Below the pieces are notes generated by a model. It saw nothing but the letters and a program-made list of their open reading frames with translations. It made no database searches and was not told the origin of the DNA. From positions 124,001 through 188,000 of the forward strand of contig NZ_FZNT01000005.1 in NCBI RefSeq assembly GCF_900188235.1: a DNA stretch of 64,000 bases. The letters run 5' to 3'. Below, in pieces: positions 52,844-61,761 of this stretch; position 1 is the first letter of the stretch, and each line of letters opens with the position of its first letter. The DNA comes from Lutibacter agarilyticus (GTDB lineage: Bacteria > Bacteroidota > Bacteroidia > Flavobacteriales > Flavobacteriaceae). The translations under genes and the position numbers were made by a program.

Positions 52844-54331
52844 CTACAATACTCCTTGAATAAACGGCTCTAAACTTTCAAAAATCATGTCACTTAACCA
52901 AAGTGGTGCAACTCCCATAGCAACAATTGGAATTAGCAACAGTAAAATACCTGTTTTTTCAAACCAAGTTGCTTTTGGCAAATCTTTAAATTCGTCATTT
53001 GATAAAGGTCCCATCATAATTTTACCAACAAGTCTAAGTATATAAACCGCTGTAACAACAATTGATGAAACTACAAGAATCGTTAATATTCTATTGAACA
53101 TATTTGGATTTTCAAAAGCACCAACAAAAATATTCATCTCTGCCACAAAACCACTAAAGCCAGGTAAACCTAAATAAGCCATCCCAGTAATTACATATAT
53201 TGCCCCAATAAATGGTAAAATTTTCATCAAGCCACCTAATTTATAAATATCTCTTGTATGCGTTCTTCCGTAAACCATCCCAATTAAGGCAAAAAACATA
53301 GCGGTTAACAATCCGTGTGATAAAGATTGAAGGATCGCTCCGTTCCAGGCAATTTTATTTAATGTTAATAAGGCAAATAAAACCAAGCCTAAGTGACTAA
53401 CAGAAGCATATGCATTTATGTATTTTAAATCGGTTTGTTTGATTGCTCCAAAAGCCCCATAAACCACTCCAATTGCTGCTAATATGATAAAGAACCAAGA
53501 CCAATGCATAGCGCCTTCAGGCAATAAAAACATGGCAATTCTAAAAACACCGTAACCTCCTAATTTCATTAATACACCTGCGTGCAACATTGATACTGCT
53601 GTAGGTGCCGAAGCATGACCATCTGGTGACCACGTATGAAAAGGAAACAAAGCACCCAGCACTGCAAAGCCCACAAAAGTTAAAGGGAAAAATAATTTTT
53701 GTGCTTCAAAAGGAATGTTTACTTGTGCTATTTCTAAAATGTTAAAAGTTAAAGCACCTCCATCAGCATTTGAATTGAAATAAATTCCTAAAACTCCAAC
53801 TAGTAAAACGGCTGATGCTCCCATAAGCATCAACGTTAATTTCATTGCTGAATATTCTTTTGGACCGCTTCCCCAAATACCAATTAATAAGTACATTGGT
53901 ATTACGGCTATTTCATAAAATACAAACATGGTAAACAAATCAATAGAAATAAAAAACCCATAAACTCCTGTTGCCAAAATTAAGAGTGAAATAAAAAATT
54001 CTTTAGGTAAAACGGCCATTTTCCAAGAAATAAAAACTCCTGCCAACACAACAATTGCTGTTAATAAAAGTAAAGCCACCGAAATTCCATCAACACCAAT
54101 AGCGTAATGTATATTGAATTGTTTGAACCAAACAACATCTTTGGTAAACACCATAATACTGTTGTTCAATGCTCTTTCTTTGAAGTAAGCAAAAACTAAA
54201 TTTATAGCCATTACAAGTTGAATTAAACTTCCAACCATTGAAACAACACGTGCCTGTTTTAAACCTTTGGTAAAAACCAAGGCTATAATTGTTAACACAG
54301 GAACGGTGACAAAAAGTGATAAAATATCCAT
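52844..54331 (-). CDS. nuoM: NADH-quinone oxidoreductase subunit M
   Basis: The 495-residue antiporter-like subunit carries the pump residues in VFYEIAVIPMYLLIG (the transmembrane glutamate) and LFPFHTWSPDGHASAPTAVSMLHAGVLMKLGGYG with the central lysine. It contributes one proton channel to complex I. Spacers on both sides hold palindromic repeats. Confidence 0.96.
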   Translation of the reverse strand: MDILSLFVTVPVLTIIALVFTKGLKQARVVSMVGSLIQLVMAINLVFAYFKERALNNSIMVFTKDVVWFKQFNIHYAIGVDGISVALLLLTAIVVLAGVFISWKMAVLPKEFFISLLILATGVYGFFISIDLFTMFVFYEIAVIPMYLLIGIWGSGPKEYSAMKLTLMLMGASAVLLVGVLGIYFNSNADGGALTFNILEIAQVNIPFEAQKLFFPLTFVGFAVLGALFPFHTWSPDGHASAPTAVSMLHAGVLMKLGGYGVFRIAMFLLPEGAMHWSWFFIILAAIGVVYGAFGAIKQTDLKYINAYASVSHLGLVLFALLTLNKIAWNGAILQSLSHGLLTAMFFALIGMVYGRTHTRDIYKLGGLMKILPFIGAIYVITGMAYLGLPGFSGFVAEMNIFVGAFENPNMFNRILTILVVSSIVVTAVYILRLVGKIMMGPLSNDEFKDLPKATWFEKTGILLLLIPIVAMGVAPLWLSDMIFESLEPFIQGVL

Positions 54332-54374
54332 AATTATTTTTTCTAAATAATAGTTGAAATTGGTTTGTGAACCT

Positions 54375-54460
54375 CGTCATTCTGAACTTGATTCAGGTTC
54401 GCATAATGATTTGAAACCAATATGGTAATGATGAGATTCTGAAACAAGTTCAGAATGACG
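54375..54460. repeat. Palindromic repeat in the nuoM-nuoL spacer
   Basis: Arms of 22 nt (54375-54396 and 54439-54460) are complementary with one mismatch, starting CGTCATTCTGAACTTG and ending CAAGTTCAGAATGACG, around a 42-nt centre. This matches a REP-like family dispersed in flavobacterial genomes. It sits within an operon, so it is transcribed into the nuo mRNA. Confidence 0.8.
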
Positions 54461-54498
54461 AAAACTCTATTATTAAACAATTTCATTTTATTAATTTT

Positions 54499-56418
54499 TT
54501 AGTTTGTCCATAAATAAATAAAAACCATTGCTAAAACTACAACTCCAGCAATAAACGCAAATGCATAATCTTGTACTTTACCCGATTGCATTCCTTTTAT
54601 TTTTTCAGAAACTACTACCGTTTTATTTCCAATTCCCTCCATAGTACCATCTACAATTTTCTTGTCGAATTTGGCTATGTTTCCAGCAATTCCGTTGAAT
54701 AAAATCTTTTTGGTAACAAACATATAAATTTCATCAAAATAAAACTTGTGATAAGCCCATTTGTAAAAAGGACCAAAGACATTGGCGAATTTATCTGACA
54801 AGTCGTTTTCTTTTTTGTAGAATACCCAAGCCAATCCAATTCCAATCAATCCAACTGTGACAGCAATTGCTGCAAGCGGATAGTTTAAATGCGCTTCAAA
54901 ACCAATTCTATCTGCAGTTACTAACTCACTAAAAGGAATAAATCCTGAAAATAAACTTAGAAAAGCTAAAATTATTAAAGGAATTGTCATTGATAATGGA
55001 GATTCGTGTGGTGTGTGTTTGTATTGTGTGTTTTTTCCCCAGAAAATACCGAAGTAAATTCTAAACATATAAAAGGCTGTTAAACCTGCAACTAAAACTC
55101 CAACTCCATAAATTAATTTATTGTGTTCAAAAGCAGCAACTAAAATTTCATCTTTACTAAAAAACCCTGCAGTTAAAGGAAAACCAGCAATTGATAATGC
55201 AGCAATTAAAAAAGTAACATTTGTAATTGGCATATACTTTCTTAATCCGCCCATATCTTTTAAATAGTTACTATGCACTGCGTGAATTACCGAACCAGCA
55301 CCTAAAAATAATAACGCTTTAAACATGGCGTGTGTAAACAAATGAAACATTGAAGCCATATACCCCAAACCATCGTGTCCTTCATAACCTGAAACACCTA
55401 AAGCCAACATCATATAACCCAATTGCGACATTGTGGAAAATGCCAATACTCGTTTTATATCAGTTTGTGTAATTGCAATAATTGCGGCAAATAATGAAGA
55501 AAATGCGCCAACATATGCTACAATATTCAAAGCAAATCCGTCTTCAATAAAATAATACATTGGAAAGAGTCGAGCTACTAAATATACACCTGCGACAACC
55601 ATTGTAGCTGCGTGAATTAATGCTGAAACGGGTGTTGGCCCTTCCATTGCATCTGGCAACCAAATGTGTAAAGGGAACATGGCAGATTTTCCTGCACCAC
55701 CAATAAAAATTAATATCAAAGCCCAAGTTAACGCTGACAACCCCATAAATGAAGTAGCAGCCCAGTTTAAAATGGCACTTCCTTCAGGATTGTTTAATGT
55801 TTCAAAATCGTAGGTACCTGTGTAATAACCAATAATTAAAATTCCTATTAAAAAACCTAAATCGGCAAAACGAGTCACAATAAATGCTTTTTTTGCTGCG
55901 GAAACTGCTGAAGGTTTTGTATAATAATAGCCTATTAGTAAATATGATGAAACCCCTACCAATTCCCAAAAAATATAAATTTGAAATAGATTTGTAGCCA
56001 ACACTAATCCAAAAATTGAGAAGGAGAACAACCCTAAATAAGCAAAGAATTTGGTATATCCTTCATCACCTTTCATATAACCTCTACTATAAATGTGTAC
56101 CATTAATGATATTATGGAAACAACAATTAACATCATTACTGAAATTGGATCAACTAATACCCCCATATCAATGGCTAAAGTATCGGTAAAATTCATCCAA
56201 GTTGTTTTTTGAACAAATGTTTGATACACTCCGGCTACTTTTCCGTGAACAAAAAAGTATTGATAAGCTGTGTAAAATGATAAAATTCCTGAAGTCAATA
56301 ACCCTGCAACTCCAATATAACCTGAAACTGCAGGTTTAATTTTTTGATTGAAAATTCCTAACAGAAAAAAAACTGCTAAAGGAATTAAGGGGATTAATAT
56401 GATATAAGTAAAATTCAT
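54499..56418 (-). CDS. nuoL: NADH-quinone oxidoreductase subunit L
   Basis: The 639-residue subunit has about sixteen membrane segments and the long C-terminal lateral helix. Key segments include FWELVGVSSYLLIGYYY and AMFPLHIWLPDAMEGPTPVSALIHAATMVVAGVY. It is the distal antiporter-like pump subunit. The frame begins at an ATG (MNFTYIILIPL). Confidence 0.96.
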   Translation of the reverse strand: MNFTYIILIPLIPLAVFFLLGIFNQKIKPAVSGYIGVAGLLTSGILSFYTAYQYFFVHGKVAGVYQTFVQKTTWMNFTDTLAIDMGVLVDPISVMMLIVVSIISLMVHIYSRGYMKGDEGYTKFFAYLGLFSFSIFGLVLATNLFQIYIFWELVGVSSYLLIGYYYTKPSAVSAAKKAFIVTRFADLGFLIGILIIGYYTGTYDFETLNNPEGSAILNWAATSFMGLSALTWALILIFIGGAGKSAMFPLHIWLPDAMEGPTPVSALIHAATMVVAGVYLVARLFPMYYFIEDGFALNIVAYVGAFSSLFAAIIAITQTDIKRVLAFSTMSQLGYMMLALGVSGYEGHDGLGYMASMFHLFTHAMFKALLFLGAGSVIHAVHSNYLKDMGGLRKYMPITNVTFLIAALSIAGFPLTAGFFSKDEILVAAFEHNKLIYGVGVLVAGLTAFYMFRIYFGIFWGKNTQYKHTPHESPLSMTIPLIILAFLSLFSGFIPFSELVTADRIGFEAHLNYPLAAIAVTVGLIGIGLAWVFYKKENDLSDKFANVFGPFYKWAYHKFYFDEIYMFVTKKILFNGIAGNIAKFDKKIVDGTMEGIGNKTVVVSEKIKGMQSGKVQDYAFAFIAGVVVLAMVFIYLWTN

Positions 56419-56459
56419 AGTTTCGTATATTTTAAGTACCTAAATGAAATTTAGTTGGT

Positions 56460-56539
56460 CGTCATTCTCAACTTGTTTCAGAATCTCATGATTGTAAATA
56501 CAAAATTTTTTGAGAACCTGAATCAAGTTCAAGTTGACG
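56460..56539. repeat. Palindromic repeat in the nuoL-nuoK spacer
   Basis: Two 22-nt arms (56460-56481 and 56518-56539) start CGTCATTCTCAACTTG and end CAAGTTCAAGTTGACG. They are complementary with about half a dozen mismatches and clearly belong to the same family as the 54375-54460 element. Confidence 0.7.
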
Positions 56540-56576
56540 TTTGTTTTTAAATTCATTGCTTTCCTTTTTACTATTT

Positions 56577-56894
56577 TTAATACTTCATAATTTCAGTGTC
56601 TTTCACTTCTACAGAAGCAATTTGTCGGTACAAATTAATAATAATGGCAACTGCTAAAGCTGTTTCGGCAGCGGCAACGGCAATTATAAAAATGGAGAAA
56701 ATAACTCCTTGTAACATATCGGGATATAAATATTTGTTGATCACAACAAAGTTTATAACCGATGCATTCAATATCAATTCAATTGACATTAATATTGAAA
56801 TCAAATTTTTTCGTGTTAAAAAACCATATACTCCAATAAAAAATAAGATAGAAGTAACGGTCAGTATTTCGTAAATGCTAATTCCGGCTATCAT
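56577..56894 (-). CDS. nuoK: NADH-quinone oxidoreductase subunit K
   Basis: This 105-residue subunit has three membrane segments. The conserved glutamates in ISILMSIELILNASVINFV and in AAAETALAVAIIINLYR, central to coupling, are both present. Confidence 0.95.
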   Translation of the reverse strand: MIAGISIYEILTVTSILFFIGVYGFLTRKNLISILMSIELILNASVINFVVINKYLYPDMLQGVIFSIFIIAVAAAETALAVAIIINLYRQIASVEVKDTEIMKY

Positions 56895-56944
56895 GTTTTT
56901 AAAGTTTGAAGTTTGTAATTTGAAGTTATAAGTTCTTTCATACC

Positions 56945-57493
56945 CTAATTATTATTTTTTTGAATGCTTTCGACATTTGACTTTTCACTTTTGACCAACT
57001 TTTTCCCTTTTGCAATTACAATGGCCCCAATCATTGATGCTAGTAATAACACACTAATTAATTCAAAAGGCAATATAAAACCACCTGCTTCGTAGCTCAA
57101 TAATTTTAATCCGATCTGCTCGGTAGTGGTGGTGTTAAAATTTTCAACCACCTTAAAATCGTGCGCATAAATAGTTGCTAAAAATACCCCTAGTCCAAGC
57201 GCACAAGCAGCTCCAACCAATAGCTTTTTTGAAAGCTTTGCAACTTCCAATTCCATTTCAATATGATGTACTAGGATTACAGAAAATATGATTAAAACTA
57301 TAATTCCGCCAGCATACACTGTTAGTTGAATTGCTGCTAAAAAGTTATAATCAATTAAGAAATAAATTCCAGCAATTCCACAAAGTGTAAATAACAAGTA
57401 AATCACCGAGCGTAACATTTTTTTGCTTGAAACAGCTGCAATTGCCGAAACAATTAAAAGCACTGCCAATATGTAAAATATGTATCTTTCCAT
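56945..57493 (-). CDS. nuoJ: NADH-quinone oxidoreductase subunit J
   Basis: The 182-residue subunit has five membrane segments and the conserved LTVYAGGIIVLIIFSVIL segment with the key tyrosine and pi-bulge helix. It is between nuoK and nuoI in the standard order. Confidence 0.94.
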   Translation of the reverse strand: MERYIFYILAVLLIVSAIAAVSSKKMLRSVIYLLFTLCGIAGIYFLIDYNFLAAIQLTVYAGGIIVLIIFSVILVHHIEMELEVAKLSKKLLVGAACALGLGVFLATIYAHDFKVVENFNTTTTEQIGLKLLSYEAGGFILPFELISVLLLASMIGAIVIAKGKKLVKSEKSNVESIQKNNN

Positions 57494-57497
57494 AGGT

Positions 57498-57974
57498 TTA
57501 GTCTTCTACTCCAGGCATTATTTTAGAACCTGGCTGATTTAAAACTTTTGTTAATGATGTTCTATCAAAAACTGAATTTTCATAATTCTGCGCCCACAAA
57601 ATAGCATCGGTTGGGCAAGCTTCAATACACAAACCACACATAGTACACATTCCTAAATGGTAAATATGTTGGTCTATCATTTTTTTCTTTTTTCCTGTTT
57701 CAGGATCAACCTGTCGGTCCCAAATAATTTCAATAGTTCCGTTTGGACAAGCAATTTCACATTTCTGACAGCCAGTACAACGATGTTCATTATTTTCGTT
57801 GTGTGGCATTACTACTTCACCACGAAAACGATCAAACATTTTTAAGGTTTCTCTATTGTCTGGATACTGTTGGGTAATGGCATTATTTTTATTATTTAAA
57901 AACACCTTTCCGGTAACGCTCATACCCGAAAGTAGCGTTTTAATTCCCTTGTATATATCTCCAAAATAACTCAT
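57498..57974 (-). CDS. nuoI: NADH-quinone oxidoreductase subunit I
   Basis: The 158-residue ferredoxin-like subunit has two 4Fe-4S motifs: CTGCQKCEIACP and CTMCGLCIEACP. They pass electrons on to NuoB. In complexes without NuoEFG, this part is the most exposed cluster chain and the probable docking site of a soluble ferredoxin, as in the 11-subunit relatives; this is inference here. Confidence 0.95.
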   Translation of the reverse strand: MSYFGDIYKGIKTLLSGMSVTGKVFLNNKNNAITQQYPDNRETLKMFDRFRGEVVMPHNENNEHRCTGCQKCEIACPNGTIEIIWDRQVDPETGKKKKMIDQHIYHLGMCTMCGLCIEACPTDAILWAQNYENSVFDRTSLTKVLNQPGSKIMPGVED

Positions 57975-57977
57975 AAA

Positions 57978-59042
57978 CTACAATTGAATTGTTAAACCTA
58001 GCCAAACAATTAATGCCATAAGCACAATATTTAGCAAGTTAAGTGGCAATAAATATTTCCACTCTAATGTTAATAATTGGTCAACTCTTAATCTTGGAAA
58101 AGTCCATCTAAACCACATCATTAAAAATACCAAGGCAAATGTTTTTCCTAAAAACCAAAAAACACCTAACCAAGGAATTGAATCCGTAATTCCGAAAGGA
58201 GAAAGCCACCCTCCAAAAAATACGGTAGCAGCAACAGCAGCAATAATGAACATATTTATAAATTCAGCTAAAAAGAAATACGCAAATTTCATTCCTGAAT
58301 ATTCGGTATGAAAACCAGCTCCTAATTCACTTTCAGCCTCTACCATATCAAATGGTGCTCTGTTCGTTTCCGCAGTTCCGGCAATCATATAAATCATAAA
58401 AGCAATAACGGCAGGTATGTGACCTTGCACAATTAACCACCCATTTTTTTGAACCTCAACAATTTCAGAAAGCTGTAAAGAACCTGTAATCAAAATCATT
58501 GTTAATAACGATAATCCTACCGAAAGTTCATAACTTATCGTTTGAACTCCACTTCGCATGGCGCCAATTAACGCGAATTTATTGTTACTAGCATAACCTC
58601 CTAATAAAATTCCAATAACACCTATGGAAGAAATGGCAATTAAAAAGAAGATTCCGATATTGATATCAAACGCTTGAAATTCTTGTGTGAAAGGAAAAAC
58701 TGCCAACGCCATTAAGGATGAAACAATCACAAAATAAGGCGCTAAATTGTATAAAAACATATCTGCTTTTACGGTTCCTGTTAATTCTTTTGAAACTAAT
58801 TTTAATGCATCAGCCATTGTTTGTAGCAATCCCCAAGGTCCTACTCTATTTGGTCCAATTCTTAATTGAAACCAAGCGGCAACCTTACGCTCTACTAAAA
58901 CCAACATTAAACCAGCAACAGAAAAAATGGCTAAATAAATTAGCGCAATTATGACCATTGCTAAAATACTTGCTGTACCTTCAGGCATAAATCCTAAGAG
59001 CAAATCTTGTATGGTTTTTGTTATATTTAAAGCTATTTTCAT
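57978..59042 (-). CDS. nuoH: NADH-quinone oxidoreductase subunit H
   Basis: The 354-residue subunit has about eight membrane segments. It carries the conserved ERKVAAWFQLRIGPNRVGPWG stretch and the glutamate-rich RAPFDMVEAESELGAGFHTEYS loop that forms part of the quinone channel. It is directly after nuoD (10 nt), with no room for nuoE, nuoF or nuoG. Confidence 0.96.
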   Translation of the reverse strand: MKIALNITKTIQDLLLGFMPEGTASILAMVIIALIYLAIFSVAGLMLVLVERKVAAWFQLRIGPNRVGPWGLLQTMADALKLVSKELTGTVKADMFLYNLAPYFVIVSSLMALAVFPFTQEFQAFDINIGIFFLIAISSIGVIGILLGGYASNNKFALIGAMRSGVQTISYELSVGLSLLTMILITGSLQLSEIVEVQKNGWLIVQGHIPAVIAFMIYMIAGTAETNRAPFDMVEAESELGAGFHTEYSGMKFAYFFLAEFINMFIIAAVAATVFFGGWLSPFGITDSIPWLGVFWFLGKTFALVFLMMWFRWTFPRLRVDQLLTLEWKYLLPLNLLNIVLMALIVWLGLTIQL

Positions 59043-59052
59043 TGTCTAAATT

Positions 59053-60174
59053 TTATCTGTCAATATCTGGAATTACCAAATCTAATGTTGCCATAGATGC
59101 TACTAAATCTCCTATTTTACCACCAACAGCAATATGGTTTAACAATGATAAATTTGAAAAACCAGGAGAACGAAACTTCAATCGATATGGGTTTTTAGTT
59201 CCTGTACTGTGAATAAATACACCCAACTCGCCTCTTGCGGTTTCTACTTTTTGATAAAACTCACCTTTTGGTAATTTTATCACCGCATTTGTAGCAATTT
59301 TATGTTCTCCTTCTGGAATGTTATCAATTAGCTGTTCAATAATAGAAAGCGATTCCCACATTTCTTGAATTCTAACTTCGTAACGCGCCAAACTATCTCC
59401 ATCGGATTTTAAAGCTTCATTAAACGTTACTTTATCCAATGCACTATACGAATGATATTTTCTTACATCACAAGAATACCCAGAACCACGTGCTACAGGA
59501 CCCGAAGCTCCAAAAGAAATAGCATCTTCTTTACTTAAAATTCCAACACCTTTCATTCTCTTCTGAAAAATTACATTATTGGTTAGTAACTTATCATATT
59601 CCGGTATTTTTGTTTTGAAATGAGCGACAAAATCCTTGGTTCTTTTCACAAAATTAGGATGAATATCAAACATTAAACCACCTGGAATATTGTAGTTCAT
59701 AGTTAAACGAGCACCACAGGTTTCTTCAAAAATATCGTTGATCATTTCACGATCTCTAAAACCGTAAAAATAAGTTGTTAAAGCGCCAACATCCATTCCC
59801 ATAACTCCCCACCACAAACAGTGCGAAGCAATACGTGTTAATTCTCCTATAATGGTTCTTATCACTTTTACACGTTCAGGAACTTCAAGTTCTAAAGCAT
59901 TTTCAACAGTTAAACAAACTGCTTCGTTATTAATGTGAGAAGATAAATAATCCATTCGATCAGTTAAATGAACAATTTGCTGGTAGCTATCTCGCTCACA
60001 CATTTTTTCAATAGAACGGTGTATGTATCCTAAATCTGGTTCAACTTTTTTAATTATTTCACCATCTATGGTTAACAATAAACGCAAAACACCGTGGGTT
60101 GCAGGGTGCTGAGGCCCCATATTTATAAAATAATCTTCAGATTTTAAGTTGCTATTTGCACTATTTGTATCCAT
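59053..60174 (-). CDS. nuoD: NADH-quinone oxidoreductase subunit D
   Basis: At 373 residues, NuoD (49-kDa homologue) carries GPQHPATHGVLRLLLTIDG at the quinone site, the DLGYIHRSIEKMCE and RMDYLSSHINNEA regions, and ends with the DLVIPDIDR C-terminus typical of this subunit. It is separate from NuoC, not fused. Confidence 0.96.
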   Translation of the reverse strand: MDTNSANSNLKSEDYFINMGPQHPATHGVLRLLLTIDGEIIKKVEPDLGYIHRSIEKMCERDSYQQIVHLTDRMDYLSSHINNEAVCLTVENALELEVPERVKVIRTIIGELTRIASHCLWWGVMGMDVGALTTYFYGFRDREMINDIFEETCGARLTMNYNIPGGLMFDIHPNFVKRTKDFVAHFKTKIPEYDKLLTNNVIFQKRMKGVGILSKEDAISFGASGPVARGSGYSCDVRKYHSYSALDKVTFNEALKSDGDSLARYEVRIQEMWESLSIIEQLIDNIPEGEHKIATNAVIKLPKGEFYQKVETARGELGVFIHSTGTKNPYRLKFRSPGFSNLSLLNHIAVGGKIGDLVASMATLDLVIPDIDR

Positions 60175-60179
60175 ATTAA

Positions 60180-60641
60180 CTATTTTATTACCATATTAAC
60201 TTCATCTACATAATCTTTTCTTAAAGGAAATCCTTCCCACTCATCGGTTAAAAACAAACGTTTTAAATTTGGGTGGTTGTTAAATTTTATTCCGAAGAAA
60301 TCAAAAACCTCACGTTCGTGAAAATCGGCCGTTTTCCAAATATCAGAAACGGTATCAAACGTTGGGTTTTCTCTATCGTCTGTTTTTACTTTTATAACAA
60401 TAATATGTCGGTGTGTGGTAGATTCTAAATGGTAAATCACCCCTAATTCCTTTCCCAAATCTATACCAGTAACACAAAACAAATAATCAAAACTTGTTTC
60501 TGAATTACTTTTTAATTGCGACATTAATTGGTGAAAATTTGCTGCTTTTACTGAAATATTTAAAAATTGAGAGCCTTCTTCTATGAATTCTAATTCAGAA
60601 TTCCAGCTACTCATTAATTTTTGTAATGCTTCGTTCGTCAT
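60180..60641 (-). CDS. nuoC: NADH-quinone oxidoreductase subunit C
   Basis: The 153-residue subunit (30-kDa homologue) has the signature ADFHEREVFDFFGIKFNNHP and LFLTDEWEGFPLRKDY. It lies between nuoB and nuoD. Confidence 0.95.
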   Translation of the reverse strand: MTNEALQKLMSSWNSELEFIEEGSQFLNISVKAANFHQLMSQLKSNSETSFDYLFCVTGIDLGKELGVIYHLESTTHRHIIVIKVKTDDRENPTFDTVSDIWKTADFHEREVFDFFGIKFNNHPNLKRLFLTDEWEGFPLRKDYVDEVNMVIK

Positions 60642-60649
60642 AACTGCTC

Positions 60650-61246
60650 TTATTTACCTTCATCAAATCCATCAATAGGATTTTCTTTATTTTTTAGACT
60701 TTCAGTTTTTATTTTCTTTTGAAGCATTAGCATTCCTTCTAACAAAGATTCTGGGCGCGGTGGGCAACCAGGAACATACACATCCACAGGAATTACATGA
60801 TCGGCTCCTTTTACTACTGAATAGGAATTGTAAAAAAACGGTCCTCCAGAAATAGCACAAGCTCCCATTGCAATTACATACTTTGGTTCTGCCATTTGAT
60901 CGTACAGTCTTCGTAATACTGGCGCCATTTTGTTTACTATGGTTCCGGCAATAATAATTAAATCAGCTTGACGCGGTGAAGGACGTGCAACTTCAAATCC
61001 AAATCTTGAATAATCATGTTTTGCGGCACCTGTTTGCATCATTTCAATAGCACAACAACTTGTACCAAAATAAAGCGACCAAAGAGAATTTGCTCTTCCC
61101 CAATTAATTACTTCATCTAAGGTTGTAACTACTACATTTGCTCCATTTCCGGCAGGAATTACTTTCCCCGGAAAATCATCTGGAACTTTTGGAACTTCCA
61201 TATTTGGTTCCAATTCGCTTATAAATCGTTTTTTATCTACTCCCAT
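60650..61246 (-). CDS. nuoB: NADH-quinone oxidoreductase subunit B
   Basis: NuoB binds cluster N2, the last before quinone. The ligands are visible: tandem cysteines in [13 protein letters not shown], one in [11 protein letters not shown] and one in VPGCPPRPE. The frame extends to a TTG at 61267, but the ATG at 61246 is preferred (198 residues); this still overlaps the nuoA end by 10 nt. Confidence 0.95.
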   Translation of the reverse strand: MGVDKKRFISELEPNMEVPKVPDDFPGKVIPAGNGANVVVTTLDEVINWGRANSLWSLYFGTSCCAIEMMQTGAAKHDYSRFGFEVARPSPRQADLIIIAGTIVNKMAPVLRRLYDQMAEPKYVIAMGACAISGGPFFYNSYSVVKGADHVIPVDVYVPGCPPRPESLLEGMLMLQKKIKTESLKNKENPIDGFDEGK

Positions 61247-61587
61247 TTTAATGCTCCTTTTTTCCAAGCGTATAATAAACCTAACCCTAAAATAACTAGA
61301 AATACCAGTATTTCAATAAAAGCCACAGCTCCTACATCCTTAAAAACAACTGCCCAAGGAATTAAAAATGCAACTTCAACATCAAATATTAAAAATAGAA
61401 TGGCAAATAAGTAATAACCTACTTTAAATTGCACCCAAGTTGGGCCAATTGTGGTCATACCACTTTCGTAAGGTTCTCGTTTTTGTGGATTATCTGACTT
61501 ATGCGAAATTAAATTCGACAAAAAGTTTGCACCAGCAACTAGTACAATGCCAGCTAACAGAAATACAATAATTGCTTCTGAGCCCAT
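61237..61587 (-). CDS. nuoA: NADH-quinone oxidoreductase subunit A
   Basis: This 116-residue subunit has three membrane segments; [21 protein letters not shown] and [16 protein letters not shown] are the typical loop and helix with the conserved acidic residues. First gene of the nuo operon, with a full promoter upstream. Confidence 0.96.
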   Translation of the reverse strand: MGSEAIIVFLLAGIVLVAGANFLSNLISHKSDNPQKREPYESGMTTIGPTWVQFKVGYYLFAILFLIFDVEVAFLIPWAVVFKDVGAVAFIEILVFLVILGLGLLYAWKKGALKWE

Positions 61588-61615
61588 TTTAAAGTTAGTT
61601 TTTTTAGTTAGTCTA

Positions 61616-61645
61616 CAAAAGTAGTAGATTAATCGGATTTACAAA
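61616..61645 (-). promoter_or_regulatory. Promoter of the nuo operon
   Basis: On the minus strand TTTG (61645-61642), 18 nt, then TACTTTTG (61623-61616) is an exact -33/-7 match, 28 nt before the nuoA ATG. Confidence 0.8.
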
Positions 61646-61694
61646 TAAATTTTAAACTTTATTTTATTTAGACTGAATAAAAATACGTACTATA

Positions 61695-61756
61695 AAACCG
61701 TTAATACCAGTTACAACTGCAAAAAGTATATTACAATTTATAAATATTAACGGTTT
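61695..61756 (-). terminator. Possible terminator hairpin after korB
   Basis: A 12-bp stem (61695-61706 with 61745-61756) with a 38-nt loop lies just past the korB stop on the minus strand and is followed by TTTTATAG, a weak T-tract. It may end or reduce korAB transcription. Confidence 0.45.
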
Positions 61757-61761
61757 ATTAG

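Noticed and set aside
11388-56539. CRISPR array suspected from repeated GTCATTC-type sequences
   Set aside because: The repeats are isolated, palindromic and far apart with no regular spacers; they fit dispersed REP-like elements.
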